From an uncultured Ruminococcus sp. (GTDB taxonomy: Bacteria; Bacillota; Clostridia; Lachnospirales; Lachnospiraceae), in contig CAJFGR010000006.1 in the NCBI GenBank assembly GCA_904377845.1, positions 17,092 to 81,091 on the forward strand: 64,000 bases of DNA. The letters run 5' to 3'. The notes beneath the pieces are model-generated. The model searched no databases. It was not told the DNA's origin and saw only the letters and a program-made list of their open reading frames with translations. The position numbers were made by a program, and so were the translations under genes. Within the stretch, counting starts at the first letter, position 1. The number at the start of each line of letters is the position of its first letter. Below, piece by piece: positions 27,983 through 36,458 of the stretch.

Positions 27983-28987
27983 ATGGGCTTTCGTGTTTTA
28001 AAAGGCGGGATGCTGACTACAGTGCAGGATCTCGGGAGAACCGGCTACCAGAGCCAGGGCTTCAGCGTGTCGGGCGTCATGGATGTGCGCTCCTTCAAGA
28101 TCGCCAACCTGCTCCTTGACAATCCGGAGAATGAAGCGGTGTTGGAATTTACGCTGATGGGGCCGAGCCTTGAGTTTACCTCAGAGACGATCATCGCCAT
28201 CACCGGCGGGGATTTCCAGCCCCGTGTGAACAAGAAGCCGGTGAAGATGTACACGGCTCTCTACATGCACAAAGGAGATGTGCTCGACTTTGCGGGATGC
28301 CGCACCGGAAGCAGAGGATACATTGCATTTTCCAGTTATCTGGACATCCCGGTCGTCATGGGAAGCCGTTCGACGAATATCAAATGCGGCATCGGAGGCT
28401 TCAAGGGACGCAGGCTTAAAGACGGAGACTATATCGGTTTCCGGATCAAGAGAAGATATCTGCCGTATTTCCTCTCAAGAAGCCTTGACCTGGATGAGTT
28501 TGACTATGAGGACGTGACGCTGCGCGTTGTGATGGGACCTCAGGAGGATGTGTTCACCGCCGCGGGCAGGGAGACATTCCTGAATTCGGAGTATACGGTC
28601 ACCAGTGATTTCGACAGGATGGGATGCAGGCTGGAAGGGCCGTTTATCGCCTACAAGACTACGGCAGACATCATATCAGACGGCATCGCGTTCGGTTCCG
28701 TACAGGTGCCAAGCCATGGGAAACCTATCGTGCTTCTGTCCGACCGGCAGACAACCGGCGGATACGCGAAGATCGCGACCGTGATCTCAGTAGATATCCC
28801 GAAGCTTGCACAGTGTAAGACTGACAACAAGGTGCGCTTTCAGGCGGTAACGGTAGAGGAAGCCCAGCAGCTTCTGTTGGACGAAGTGGCAGAGATTAAT
28901 GAACTGCGCAGACAGATCTATCAGCCCTGTAAAGAAGTGCTCGAGTGCCGCCTCGTTGCAAAGCGTCTCAGCAGGCTGTTTCAGTAA
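27983..28987 (+). CDS. pxpC: 5-oxoprolinase subunit PxpC (KipA-like, AHS2 domain)
   Basis: 334 residues; N-terminal VLKGGMLTTVQDLGRTGYQ and MDVRSFKIANLLLDNPENE are family signatures, with SHGKPIVLLSDRQTTGGYAK near 245. The partner of PxpB; together they form the AHS1/AHS2 pair. The gene follows pxpB by 3 bases with GGGGTG as ribosome site. Confidence 0.93.
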   Translation: MGFRVLKGGMLTTVQDLGRTGYQSQGFSVSGVMDVRSFKIANLLLDNPENEAVLEFTLMGPSLEFTSETIIAITGGDFQPRVNKKPVKMYTALYMHKGDVLDFAGCRTGSRGYIAFSSYLDIPVVMGSRSTNIKCGIGGFKGRRLKDGDYIGFRIKRRYLPYFLSRSLDLDEFDYEDVTLRVVMGPQEDVFTAAGRETFLNSEYTVTSDFDRMGCRLEGPFIAYKTTADIISDGIAFGSVQVPSHGKPIVLLSDRQTTGGYAKIATVISVDIPKLAQCKTDNKVRFQAVTVEEAQQLLLDEVAEINELRRQIYQPCKEVLECRLVAKRLSRLFQ

Positions 28988-29009
28988 ACGAATATAAGGA
29001 GAGAACGAT

Positions 29010-29432
29010 ATGGATTTGGAAAAGATTGAAAAACTGGTGAATATTATTGAGAAATCTTCCATGTTGGAATTCAGCATACAGGAAGGGGATACAAAGATAA
29101 AGATGAGCCGCAGGGGAAGCGCAGGCGCTCCGGGAGAACCGCTCACGGTCGTCAAGACAGAAGCGCCGGCCGAGGAGACTGTGGACGAGCATTATATCAT
29201 ATCTCCTATCGTGGGTACATTCTACTCGGCTCCGTCGCCGGATGCAGAGGCGTTTGTCAAAGTCGGCGATGTGGTAAAGGCAGGGCAGACCGTATGTATC
29301 CTTGAGGCAATGAAACTGATGAATGAGATCGAGAGTGATTATGACTGCGAGATCGAGGCAGTTCTCGTCAGCAATGAACAGAAAGTAGAGTACGGGCAGC
29401 CGCTCTTCAAGGTAAAGAAGCTGTCGGACTAA
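29010..29432 (+). CDS. accB: biotin carboxyl carrier protein
   Basis: 140 residues. The C-terminal biotinyl domain (about 62-138) has EAMKLMNEIESD with biotin-accepting Lys102; an N-terminal helix and a charged linker precede it. It follows pxpC by 22 bases and precedes the biotin carboxylase. No AccA/AccD carboxyltransferase genes are in the cluster, so it probably serves the pxp complex rather than fatty acid synthesis. Confidence 0.93.
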   Translation: MDLEKIEKLVNIIEKSSMLEFSIQEGDTKIKMSRRGSAGAPGEPLTVVKTEAPAEETVDEHYIISPIVGTFYSAPSPDAEAFVKVGDVVKAGQTVCILEAMKLMNEIESDYDCEIEAVLVSNEQKVEYGQPLFKVKKLSD

Positions 29433-29444
29433 GGAGGAGTGCTG

Positions 29445-30791
29445 ATGTTTCAGAAAATATTGATCGCAAACCGCGGAGAGATTGCCGTCAGGATCATCCG
29501 TGCCTGCCGGAATATGGGAATCCGCAGTGTGGCGGTTTATTCAAAGGAAGATAAGGACAGCCTTCACGTACAGCTTGCAGACCAGAGAATCTGTATCGGC
29601 GAGGGGCCGGCAAAGAACAGTTACCTGAACATGGAACGCATCGTGACGGCAGCTCTTAATATGGGCGCTGATGCGATCCATCCGGGATTCGGATTTCTGT
29701 CGGAGAACGCGGATTTTGTCCGGCTCTGCGAGAAGAACGGGTTGACCTTTATCGGGCCGAAAGCGGACGTGATCGACAGTATGGGAAATAAGTCCCATGC
29801 GCGTAAAACGATGATGGAAGCAGGAGTGCCGGTCGTACCGGGTACAAAAGATCCGGTGTATGATGCAGAGACCGGTATCAAGCTTGCGGAAGAGATCGGA
29901 TATCCGGTCATGATCAAAGCGTCTTCGGGCGGCGGCGGAAAGGGAATGCGTGTGGCAAAATCCGCCGATGAGTTTGAATTCCAGTTTAATATGGCCCAGA
30001 GAGAGTCTGCCAATGCATTCGGCGACGACACCATGTACATTGAGAAATTCATTGAGAATCCGCGCCACGTGGAGATCCAGATCATGGGGGATAAATTCGG
30101 CAATGTGGTGGCTCTCGGCGAACGTGACTGTTCGGTGCAGAGAAATCATCAGAAGCTGATCGAGGAGTCTCCGTCTCCGGCCATTAATGATGAGATCAGA
30201 AATGCAATGAACCGGGATGCTGTTCTTGCGGCAAAGACGGTAAACTATACCAATGCGGGAACAATAGAGTTTATTCTTGACCCGAAAGGGACGTATTATT
30301 TCATGGAGATGAACACCCGGATCCAGGTGGAGCACGGTGTTACAGAGATGGTCACGGGTACAGACCTGATCATCGAGCAGATCAGGGTGGCTATGGGAGA
30401 ACCTCTTAGCTTTAATCAGGAAGGAATCCGTCTGAATGGCCATGCCATCGAGTGCCGGATCAACGCGGAGATTCCGGAAAAGAACTTTATGCCCAGCCCC
30501 GGTGTGGTGAAGCACCTCCACCTCCCGGCAGGAAACGGTGTGCGGGTGGATACGGCGCTCTACACCGGTTACAGGATCCCTTCGGAGTATGATTCCATGA
30601 TCGCGAAAGTTATCGTACACGCGCCGAACCGCAATGCTGCGATCCAGAAGATGCGGTCTGCACTGGACGAGATGGTGATCATAGGAGTTGAGACGAATCT
30701 GGACTTCCAGTACCAGATCATGCGGAATCCGGAGTTCTGTGCAGGTAACGCGGATACCGGATTTATTGAGCGGATGCTCAGACTGGATTAA
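29445..30791 (+). CDS. accC: biotin carboxylase
   Basis: 448 residues. ATP-grasp fold with N-terminal FQKILIANRGEIAVRI, glycine loop SSGGGGKGMR, HVEIQIMGD, EMNTRIQVEHGVTEM and the C-terminal ECRINAE region. It carboxylates biotin on the carrier using ATP and bicarbonate. ATG 29445 has GGAGG 7 bases upstream; the in-frame GTG 29439 does not. It lies between the carrier and pxpA genes, within one transcription unit. Confidence 0.93.
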   Translation: MFQKILIANRGEIAVRIIRACRNMGIRSVAVYSKEDKDSLHVQLADQRICIGEGPAKNSYLNMERIVTAALNMGADAIHPGFGFLSENADFVRLCEKNGLTFIGPKADVIDSMGNKSHARKTMMEAGVPVVPGTKDPVYDAETGIKLAEEIGYPVMIKASSGGGGKGMRVAKSADEFEFQFNMAQRESANAFGDDTMYIEKFIENPRHVEIQIMGDKFGNVVALGERDCSVQRNHQKLIEESPSPAINDEIRNAMNRDAVLAAKTVNYTNAGTIEFILDPKGTYYFMEMNTRIQVEHGVTEMVTGTDLIIEQIRVAMGEPLSFNQEGIRLNGHAIECRINAEIPEKNFMPSPGVVKHLHLPAGNGVRVDTALYTGYRIPSEYDSMIAKVIVHAPNRNAAIQKMRSALDEMVIIGVETNLDFQYQIMRNPEFCAGNADTGFIERMLRLD

Positions 30792-30815
30792 TCAGAGAAA
30801 GAAGAGTGAATGAAT

Positions 30816-31586
30816 ATGTACAAAGTTGATTTAAACAGCGACCTTGGAGAGAGCTTCGGCCGTTATACACTGGGGATGGATGAGAAGATCATCCCGCTGA
30901 TCTCTTCGGCGAATATCGCCTGCGGATTCCATGCGTCAGATCCTGTCGTGATGATGGAGTCTGTCAGCAGAACAAAAGCAGCCGGCATCCGTATCGGAGC
31001 ACATCCGGGATTCCCGGATCTGATGGGATTCGGCCGCAGAAATATGGCGGTTTCCCCGGCGGAGGCAAAGGCGTACACACTGTATCAGATCAGTGCTCTG
31101 GGCGGTATGTGCCAGGCACAGGGAATGAAGCTGCAGCACGTGAAGCCCCATGGTGCGCTGTATAATATGGCGGCGAAGGACTACGACCTGTCCCTTGCCA
31201 TCTGCGAGGCCATCAAAGAGTATGATCCGGAGCTGATCGTCATGGGTCTTTCCGGAAGCGAGACGATCCGCGCGGCAAAGGACTGCGGATTAAAGACAGC
31301 CAGCGAAGTGTTCGCAGACCGCGGTTATGAGGAGGACGGAAGTCTGGTAAACCGCAGAAAAGAAGGCGCATTTATCCGTGATGAAGAGGAAGCGATCGCC
31401 AGAGTGATCCGTATGGTGAAAGAAGGAAAAGTTACCGCCGTGACAGGAAAAGATATCGAGATCCAGGCGGATTCTGTGTGCGTGCACGGGGACGGTGAGA
31501 AAGCGCTCCTGTTTGTGGAGAAGATCCGCAGTGCGCTGAAAGCAGAAGGAATAGAGATCGCTCCGTTAAGCGAGATCTGCCGGTAA
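30816..31586 (+). CDS. pxpA: 5-oxoprolinase subunit PxpA (LamB/YcsF family)
   Basis: 256 residues; begins YKVDLNSDLGESFG, then SSANIACGFHASDP and HPGFPDLMGFGRR, the hallmark motifs of the family, and KPHGALYN. Third subunit of ATP-dependent 5-oxoprolinase. ATG 30816 is preferred over 30810 because GAAGAG is 9 bases upstream of the former. Last gene of the cluster, before a shared terminator. Confidence 0.93.
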   Translation: MYKVDLNSDLGESFGRYTLGMDEKIIPLISSANIACGFHASDPVVMMESVSRTKAAGIRIGAHPGFPDLMGFGRRNMAVSPAEAKAYTLYQISALGGMCQAQGMKLQHVKPHGALYNMAAKDYDLSLAICEAIKEYDPELIVMGLSGSETIRAAKDCGLKTASEVFADRGYEEDGSLVNRRKEGAFIRDEEEAIARVIRMVKEGKVTAVTGKDIEIQADSVCVHGDGEKALLFVEKIRSALKAEGIEIAPLSEICR

Positions 31587-31622
31587 GAAATTACACGGTG
31601 AGAGAATAAATGTTTAGAATAG

Positions 31623-31663
31623 GAACTGGCAGCAGCCGATTAATCTTCGACTCCTGCCAGTTC
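31623..31663. terminator. terminator between pxpA and the YczE-like gene
   Basis: GAACTGGCAG and CTGCCAGTTC (10-bp perfect arms) followed by TTTCATTTTTG on the plus strand. The right arm is inside the 3' end of the convergent gene. Confidence 0.75.
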
Positions 31664-32374
31664 TTTCATTTTTGAATATGTAAAATGATTAAATACCGCT
31701 ATGGTACGCCCCACTCCGATCATAGCCAGAACGGTTCCGACGCCCACACCCACAAGATGTCCGGCAAATACAAAACTTAAAACTATAGTGATGGTTATAT
31801 TCGTGAGATCAAAACAGTTCTTCGTAAAGCCCACGCTTTTGTGGATCGTATCGGCGATGGCCTGCACGATGCCGTCGCCGGGGTTCGGAACAATGCGCAT
31901 ATTGAGCGACATGGCGGCGCCGATGCCGGTCAGAATGATGGCGATGACGAGGACAATTACCCGGATAGCCATTTCACCTGCTGTGCTCTGCCGGTCTGAA
32001 TACAGATCTGGTATAATTGCGGAAAATACGTTCAGGAAACGGGTGAAGATGAGGCTTAAAGGGATCTGAAGAAAATCTAACAGCAAGATAAACTTCAGGT
32101 CGGCCTTTCCTGCATGAGCGAGGACGCCGCCAGACTTTTTTGTATATTTCCTGTCACGGATCAGATGGAGGATTATTTCGATCATAACAAACAGACTGTA
32201 CAGTGCCAGAGTCATATTTCCGAAGTTGTGATCAAATATTTCTGAGATACTGTAAGCAACCGATATGATCGGTGAGACGCCGAGTCCTGTCTTTGTGTTC
32301 AGAGTAAGTCCGAGCGCGAGCACAAGAAGCCCGAGGGCATAGAACAGAACCCGGAAGAAAACTGGTTTCTTCAT
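31640..32374 (-). CDS. YczE/YitT-like integral membrane protein
   Basis: 244 residues, about five membrane helices. The first is followed by LGLTLNTKTGLGVSPI, and a later segment reads AAMSLNMRIVPNPGDG; these paired motifs typify the YczE family of uncharacterised membrane proteins. ATG 32374 is preferred over 32392 because AGGG lies about 8 bases upstream. It is divergent from the HTH/ATPase fusion gene. Function unknown. Confidence 0.8.
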   Translation of the reverse strand: MKKPVFFRVLFYALGLLVLALGLTLNTKTGLGVSPIISVAYSISEIFDHNFGNMTLALYSLFVMIEIILHLIRDRKYTKKSGGVLAHAGKADLKFILLLDFLQIPLSLIFTRFLNVFSAIIPDLYSDRQSTAGEMAIRVIVLVIAIILTGIGAAMSLNMRIVPNPGDGIVQAIADTIHKSVGFTKNCFDLTNITITIVLSFVFAGHLVGVGVGTVLAMIGVGRTIAVFNHFTYSKMKELAGVED

Positions 32375-32473
32375 ATATTTCCCTGCCTTCATTGTAAAAA
32401 TCGTACTTTTCTATTTTAGGGACGCAGGGCTGCTTTGTCAAATCGTCGGGAACGGATTCTGTATGGATTACTG

Positions 32474-32502
32474 TTGTAAGTATGATAATAGTATGATATA
32501 GT
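32474..32502 (+). promoter_or_regulatory. promoter of the HTH/HATPase/DUF4325 gene with spacer repeat
   Basis: TTGTAA (32474-32479), 17-base spacer, TATAGT (32497-32502). The spacer holds a direct repeat GTATGATA-ATA-GTATGATA with an 11-base period, about one helical turn, which suggests a regulator site on the promoter. Confidence 0.55.
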
Positions 32503-32550
32503 TATAAAAATAGAATTTATAGTTAAAATTTATAAGAACAAGGTGGTAAT

Positions 32551-33597
32551 ATGTCGTTCACTGAGGCAAAGAGAAACGCAATCCGGAAATATATGCTGGA
32601 CAAGATACGATGTGATGATGCGGATTTTATAAAAAAGACTGCTGAGAATTTTGAAATATCTGAGACATCCGTGCGCAGGTATATTAAGGATTGCCTGGAT
32701 AAGGGGATAGTGACGGAAGACGCAGAAAGGAAGACCGGCCTTTTCCTTACGGCAGTGACAGAACAGTGGAATATGGTAAATGCAGGTATGCTGGAAGAAG
32801 ATGACCTGTACTGGACGCATATCAGCCCTTTTCTCGGTGAATTGCCTGACAATGTACAGGATATCTGGTACTATGCATTTACGGAAATCATGAATAATGC
32901 AATTGACCATTCCGGCGGGGATCAGATCAGGTTCGGAATACAGAAAGATGCCCTCTATACGGAAATTTCAATTACAGATAATGGTGTAGGAATATTTCAT
33001 AATATACAAGATTATTTCAGAAAGAAGTCAGGAATATCATTAAATTCTGAGCAGGCCGCCATGGAGCTGTATAAAGGAAGGCTGACTACAGATCCGGCCA
33101 GACATTCAGGAGAGGGGATTTTCTTTGTATCGAAAATGCTTTCGGAGTTTGCCGTCTGGTCTGATAATACGGTCTATTCTTACCGGTGTGATGACAGAGA
33201 CCGGTTTGTACAGTCACATTTGATTTCTTATTATACAAAGATGGAGGGGATAGGGACGATGGCTGTGATGAAACTGGAAAATGAAACAAAAAGGACTTCG
33301 AGGGAGATTTTCGATGCATTTGCTCCGTTGGAAGAAGGTTTTGTAAAGACGATGATCCCGATGAAAGAGATGTGCCCGCTGGGCGATCCGGTAGCCAGAT
33401 CGCAGGCAAGGCGGATCCTTCGGCGTCTGGACGAATTCCGGGAGATTATTTTTGATTTTTATGATATTGATTTCATGGGGCAGGGGTTTGCAGATGAAGT
33501 ATTCCGCGTCTTTCAGGATCAGCATCCGGATATTACGCTGACTGTGATCAATGCGAATGAATCGGTGCTGGGGATGATCCGGCACGTAAAGCGCTGA
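32551..33597 (+). CDS. HTH - histidine-kinase-like ATPase - STAS-like DUF4325 fusion protein
   Basis: 348 residues in three parts. About 1-70 is helix-turn-helix-like (FEISETSVRRYIKDCLDKGI). About 95-225 is a GHKL-type ATPase with N-box EIMNNAIDHSGG, G1 ITDNGVGIF and a G2-like SGEGIFFVSKML. About 265-345 is an alpha/beta STAS-like DUF4325 domain (EIIFDFYDIDFMGQGFADEV). There is no histidine phospho-acceptor domain and no membrane segment. The layout recalls anti-sigma kinase and anti-anti-sigma switches placed in one chain with a DNA-binding module. Target genes unknown. Confidence 0.8.
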   Translation: MSFTEAKRNAIRKYMLDKIRCDDADFIKKTAENFEISETSVRRYIKDCLDKGIVTEDAERKTGLFLTAVTEQWNMVNAGMLEEDDLYWTHISPFLGELPDNVQDIWYYAFTEIMNNAIDHSGGDQIRFGIQKDALYTEISITDNGVGIFHNIQDYFRKKSGISLNSEQAAMELYKGRLTTDPARHSGEGIFFVSKMLSEFAVWSDNTVYSYRCDDRDRFVQSHLISYYTKMEGIGTMAVMKLENETKRTSREIFDAFAPLEEGFVKTMIPMKEMCPLGDPVARSQARRILRRLDEFREIIFDFYDIDFMGQGFADEVFRVFQDQHPDITLTVINANESVLGMIRHVKR

Positions 33598-33634
33598 AAA
33601 GCAGACGAGAATGAAAAAGAAAAGGAGAAAAAAG

Positions 33635-33940
33635 ATGAAATACCGTGAACTTGGAAACACAGGATTAAAAGTAGTAAAGAGCGGCAATATCGAAGTTCTT
33701 ATGTTCAGCGTGAATCCGTGTTATGACCTGCAGCCTGCAAGTGAGGATGTAGAGGAACTGTGGGCAGAGAAGAATTATGAGGAACATCTTGTGAACATGG
33801 ATCTGGAACGACAGGAACACTATGAGGTGCTCCCGCATCATGCCGGGGGGATCCGGTGCGGGGCGTGCGAGACACGATCTCCGTTTAAGATGGAGATCAT
33901 GGAAAATATGAGACAGGCGGCAGAGATATTCGGGAAATAA
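33635..33940 (+). pseudogene. aldo/keto reductase scar with two internal deletions
   Basis: 101 residues from ATG 33635 (AAAGGAG upstream). Three separate pieces of a ferredoxin-type aldo/keto reductase are joined in frame: the N-terminus MKYRELGNTGLKV, a middle piece NIEVLMFSVNPCYDLQPA to NMDLERQ, and the extreme C-terminus EHYEVLPHHAGG to CGACETRSPF and AAEIFGK. A full enzyme is normally well over 300 residues, so most of the barrel, including the catalytic residues, is gone. In the last iron-sulfur motif the usual second Cys (CETRCPF) is Ser. The frame is still open, so a short peptide could be made, but not an enzyme. Confidence 0.8.
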
Positions 33941-33996
33941 AAGTTATGGACATCGATCAGATATCAGTGCTACAATATCCCGGGAGGATGACAGAT

Positions 33997-34476
33997 ATGG
34001 GTAAAAAAGACGAAAAGACAAATGTCATGAGGATATTGGAACGGAAGAAGATCGCTTACCAGAGCTATAATTATCTGAGCACCGGAGCCATAAGCGGTAC
34101 GGAAGTAGCTAAGGCGCTGGATGAGGATCCGGATATTGTGTTCAAGACACTGGTTACTGTAGGCAAGTCAAAGGAACACTATGTGTTTGTAATTCCGGTG
34201 GAAAAGGAGCTGAATTTAAAGAAAGCAGCAAAGAGTGTGGGAGAGAAAAGCATCGAAATGATCAAACAGAAAGAACTTCTGCCTCTGACCGGATATGTCC
34301 ACGGCGGCTGTTCGCCCATCGGCATGAAGAAGCAGTTTACCACGACGATTGACAAGAGCGCTGAGGATCATGAGAAAATCATCTTCAGTGCAGGTAAGAT
34401 CGGATACCAGGTTGAAGTAGCACTTGCAGATCTTGCGAAAGTGGTGCGCTTTCAGCTGGCAGAAGTGGCAGAATAA
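33997..34476 (+). CDS. ybaK: YbaK/EbsC-family Cys-tRNA(Pro) deacylase
   Basis: 159 residues, the usual family length. Seen: KTLVTVGKSKEHYVFVIPVE and GGCSPIGMKKQFTT, typical YbaK/ProX motifs. It clears mischarged Cys-tRNA(Pro). ATG 33997 is chosen since GGAGG (33983-33987) lies 9 bases upstream; the ATGs at 33946 and 33988 lack such spacing. Followed by its own terminator. Confidence 0.9.
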   Translation: MGKKDEKTNVMRILERKKIAYQSYNYLSTGAISGTEVAKALDEDPDIVFKTLVTVGKSKEHYVFVIPVEKELNLKKAAKSVGEKSIEMIKQKELLPLTGYVHGGCSPIGMKKQFTTTIDKSAEDHEKIIFSAGKIGYQVEVALADLAKVVRFQLAEVAE

Positions 34477-34499
34477 GAGTAAAGTAAATGAAAGAATAT

Positions 34500-34531
34500 A
34501 AGACCGTTTCCTGAAAAAGGAGCGGTCTTTT
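34500..34531 (+). terminator. rho-independent terminator after ybaK
   Basis: AAGACCG pairs with CGGTCTT, with TTCC/GGA inside the stem, and runs into TTTTT. Confidence 0.85.
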
Positions 34532-34590
34532 TCCATATCTTTAATTTGTACAAAAATGGCAAAAGAATTCCAAGATATTAAATATAAGAT

Positions 34591-34599
34591 TGTTATAAT
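34591..34599 (+). promoter_or_regulatory. extended -10 promoter of the methyltransferase remnant/RACo unit
   Basis: TGTTATAAT, a TATAAT box (34594-34599) with an upstream TG, without a good -35. Confidence 0.5.
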
Positions 34600-34635
34600 T
34601 CAAGAAAAAGTAAAATATATCAGGAGAAAATCACT

Positions 34636-34812
34636 ATGGAGTTCAATATGAAACAATGGATCGCAGACTGTATCAGTTCACCGGTAAAAAAGGCAATGCC
34701 AATCCTCTCTTTTCCGGGAGTACAGCTTACCGGACATTCGGTTGACGAGATGGTACGTGACGGACACCTTCAGGCAATGTGTATAGAAGAATGCTTCCGT
34801 CTGTACAGATAA
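34636..34812 (+). pseudogene. N-terminal fragment of a UroD-type (corrinoid) methyltransferase
   Basis: A 58-codon frame with a good AGGAGA site begins MEFNMKQWIADCI and SSPVKKAMPILSFPGVQLTG, the N-terminus of uroporphyrinogen-decarboxylase-like methyltransferases of corrinoid systems. After about HLQA (near 34775) homology ends abruptly and the frame runs into the start of the RACo-type gene, stopping at 34812. So nearly the whole methyltransferase (normally about 350 residues), and perhaps a corrinoid-protein gene, is missing, and the promoter and ribosome site now sit directly before the activator gene. Confidence 0.75.
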
Positions 34813-36344
34813 CTGTCATGACAGAAAACGGAGAAATTACAGTCAGCGGCAGGAAAAAAGATTCTCTGCTTACAACCCTGCGGGAACATGATATTTTTAT
34901 TCCGGCAGTATGCGCGGGACGAGGTGTATGTGGAAAATGTGCAGTACGTTTTGTAGAAGGTGTGACTCCTGTTACAGAGAAAGATAAACTCTTCTTTACA
35001 AAAGAAAAGCTGGAGGAAGGCTACAGACTGTCATGCTGTGCATATCCGCAGCATTCGTGTACAGTTGTTGTGAATGAGAGTGTGGAAAACCGTTTTTTTG
35101 TCCTCACAGACGATGCGGATAACGGATTAGAGGAATCAGCGCCGTCAGACATGGAAAATAATTACGGAATTGCGGCAGACATCGGGACTACGACGATTGC
35201 AATGCAGATGATCAGAATGCCGGAGATGATAACTGCGGGTGTGTATACTGATATTAACCGGCAGCGGGCTTATGGTGCGGATGTGATCAGCAGGATCGAA
35301 GCGTCTAATACAGGAAAGAAAGAAGAATTAAAAAACAGTATCCGCAGGCAGTTAAAAGAAGGCATCACATCTTTGACAAAAGATAAAGATGGTGTTGTAA
35401 AGCAAATGATTATCGGCGGAAATACAGCAATGATCCATTTACTTATGGGGTATTCATGTGAGACTCTGGGGGTATATCCGTTTACACCGGTCAATATTTC
35501 CGCAATCCATACATCATACGGGGAAATGTTCGGTAAAGGGGAATATGATTTTGATATTACAATCTGCCCGGGGATCTCGGCTTATGTAGGAGGGGATATC
35601 ACTGCCGGACTTTATGCACTTGATTTTGATAAAATGGAAAGACCCTGTGCATTGATCGATCTGGGAACGAACGGTGAGATGGCAGTTGGCTGCCGGGATA
35701 AGCTTCTCGTTACATCAACTGCCGCAGGACCTGCGTTCGAAGGCGGAAATATTGTCTGCGGCACAGGAAGTATTCCGGGAGCTGTATGCGGCGTAGACAT
35801 AACAGGTGATCAGGTGAAACTGAGGACGATCGGAGATGAAGTCCCGTCCGGAATCTGCGGAACCGGAGTGATCGAAGCGGTATATGAGCTTAAGAAAAGC
35901 GGGATTATTGACGAGACAGGTCTGATGGAGGAACCGTATTTTGACGAGGGTTTTTTACTATACGGGGGCGGCACTGAAATCAGGCTGTACCAGAAAGATA
36001 TCAGGGAGATCCAGCTGGCCAAATCTGCTGTCCGGGCCGGATTCGAGACACTGCTTCTAAGATACGGGATTACGTATAACGAGATCGACCGGATCTATAT
36101 TGCCGGAGGATTCGGACATCAAATGAATGCCGCCAAGGCAGCCGACATTGGTCTTCTGCCGAAAGAATGTCTGGACAGGATCACGGCGGCAGGCAATACG
36201 TGTCTGAGGGGAATAACAGCATATCTGTCAGATGATGCGGCAGAGTTACGGATGAGAGATCTGGCAGAGAAGGCAGAGGAAGTGCAGCTTTCCAATGACA
36301 GGCAGTTTCAGGAATTATATATGGAATATATGTATTTTGAGTAG
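34791..36344 (+). CDS. RACo-type corrinoid activation/regeneration protein (ferredoxin + ASKHA, DUF4445)
   Basis: About 517 residues. The N-terminal [2Fe-2S] domain has CAGRGVCGKC and a later LSCCAY; the C-terminal region (about 120-500) is an ASKHA ATPase-like domain with YGIAADIGTTTIAM, IIGGNTAMIHLLMG, LIDLGTNGEMAVG and IYIAGGFGHQMNA. Such proteins reductively reactivate corrinoid methyl carriers with ATP. The start is unsure: ATG 34791 or 34818, neither with a good ribosome site, and the gene overlaps the methyltransferase fragment. With its usual partner deleted here, its client must be encoded elsewhere or be lost. Confidence 0.85.
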   Translation: MLPSVQITVMTENGEITVSGRKKDSLLTTLREHDIFIPAVCAGRGVCGKCAVRFVEGVTPVTEKDKLFFTKEKLEEGYRLSCCAYPQHSCTVVVNESVENRFFVLTDDADNGLEESAPSDMENNYGIAADIGTTTIAMQMIRMPEMITAGVYTDINRQRAYGADVISRIEASNTGKKEELKNSIRRQLKEGITSLTKDKDGVVKQMIIGGNTAMIHLLMGYSCETLGVYPFTPVNISAIHTSYGEMFGKGEYDFDITICPGISAYVGGDITAGLYALDFDKMERPCALIDLGTNGEMAVGCRDKLLVTSTAAGPAFEGGNIVCGTGSIPGAVCGVDITGDQVKLRTIGDEVPSGICGTGVIEAVYELKKSGIIDETGLMEEPYFDEGFLLYGGGTEIRLYQKDIREIQLAKSAVRAGFETLLLRYGITYNEIDRIYIAGGFGHQMNAAKAADIGLLPKECLDRITAAGNTCLRGITAYLSDDAAELRMRDLAEKAEEVQLSNDRQFQELYMEYMYFE

Positions 36345-36351
36345 CCGGCCT

Positions 36352-36387
36352 GACCGGAGCCTGTTGGGGCTCCGGTCTTGTTTTTTT
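36352..36387 (+). terminator. rho-independent terminator after the RACo gene
   Basis: GACCGGAGCC and GGCTCCGGTC (perfect 10-bp arms) followed by TTGTTTTTTT. Confidence 0.92.
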
Positions 36388-36388
36388 G

Positions 36389-36417
36389 GTGACATGACCC
36401 TGAGGATATGATATATT
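36389..36417 (+). promoter_or_regulatory. promoter of the peptide/nickel ABC operon
   Basis: GTGACA (36389-36394), 17-base spacer, TATATT (36412-36417), about 40 bases before the first permease gene. Confidence 0.6.
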
Positions 36418-36458
36418 TATCAAAGAGTTGTTTTCAGAAGAGAGGAGAGTGAGGTCTG

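Noticed and set aside
29541-30620. 359-residue minus-strand frame opposite accC
   Set aside because: Low-complexity His/Arg-rich translation with no motif, lying fully over a well-supported gene.
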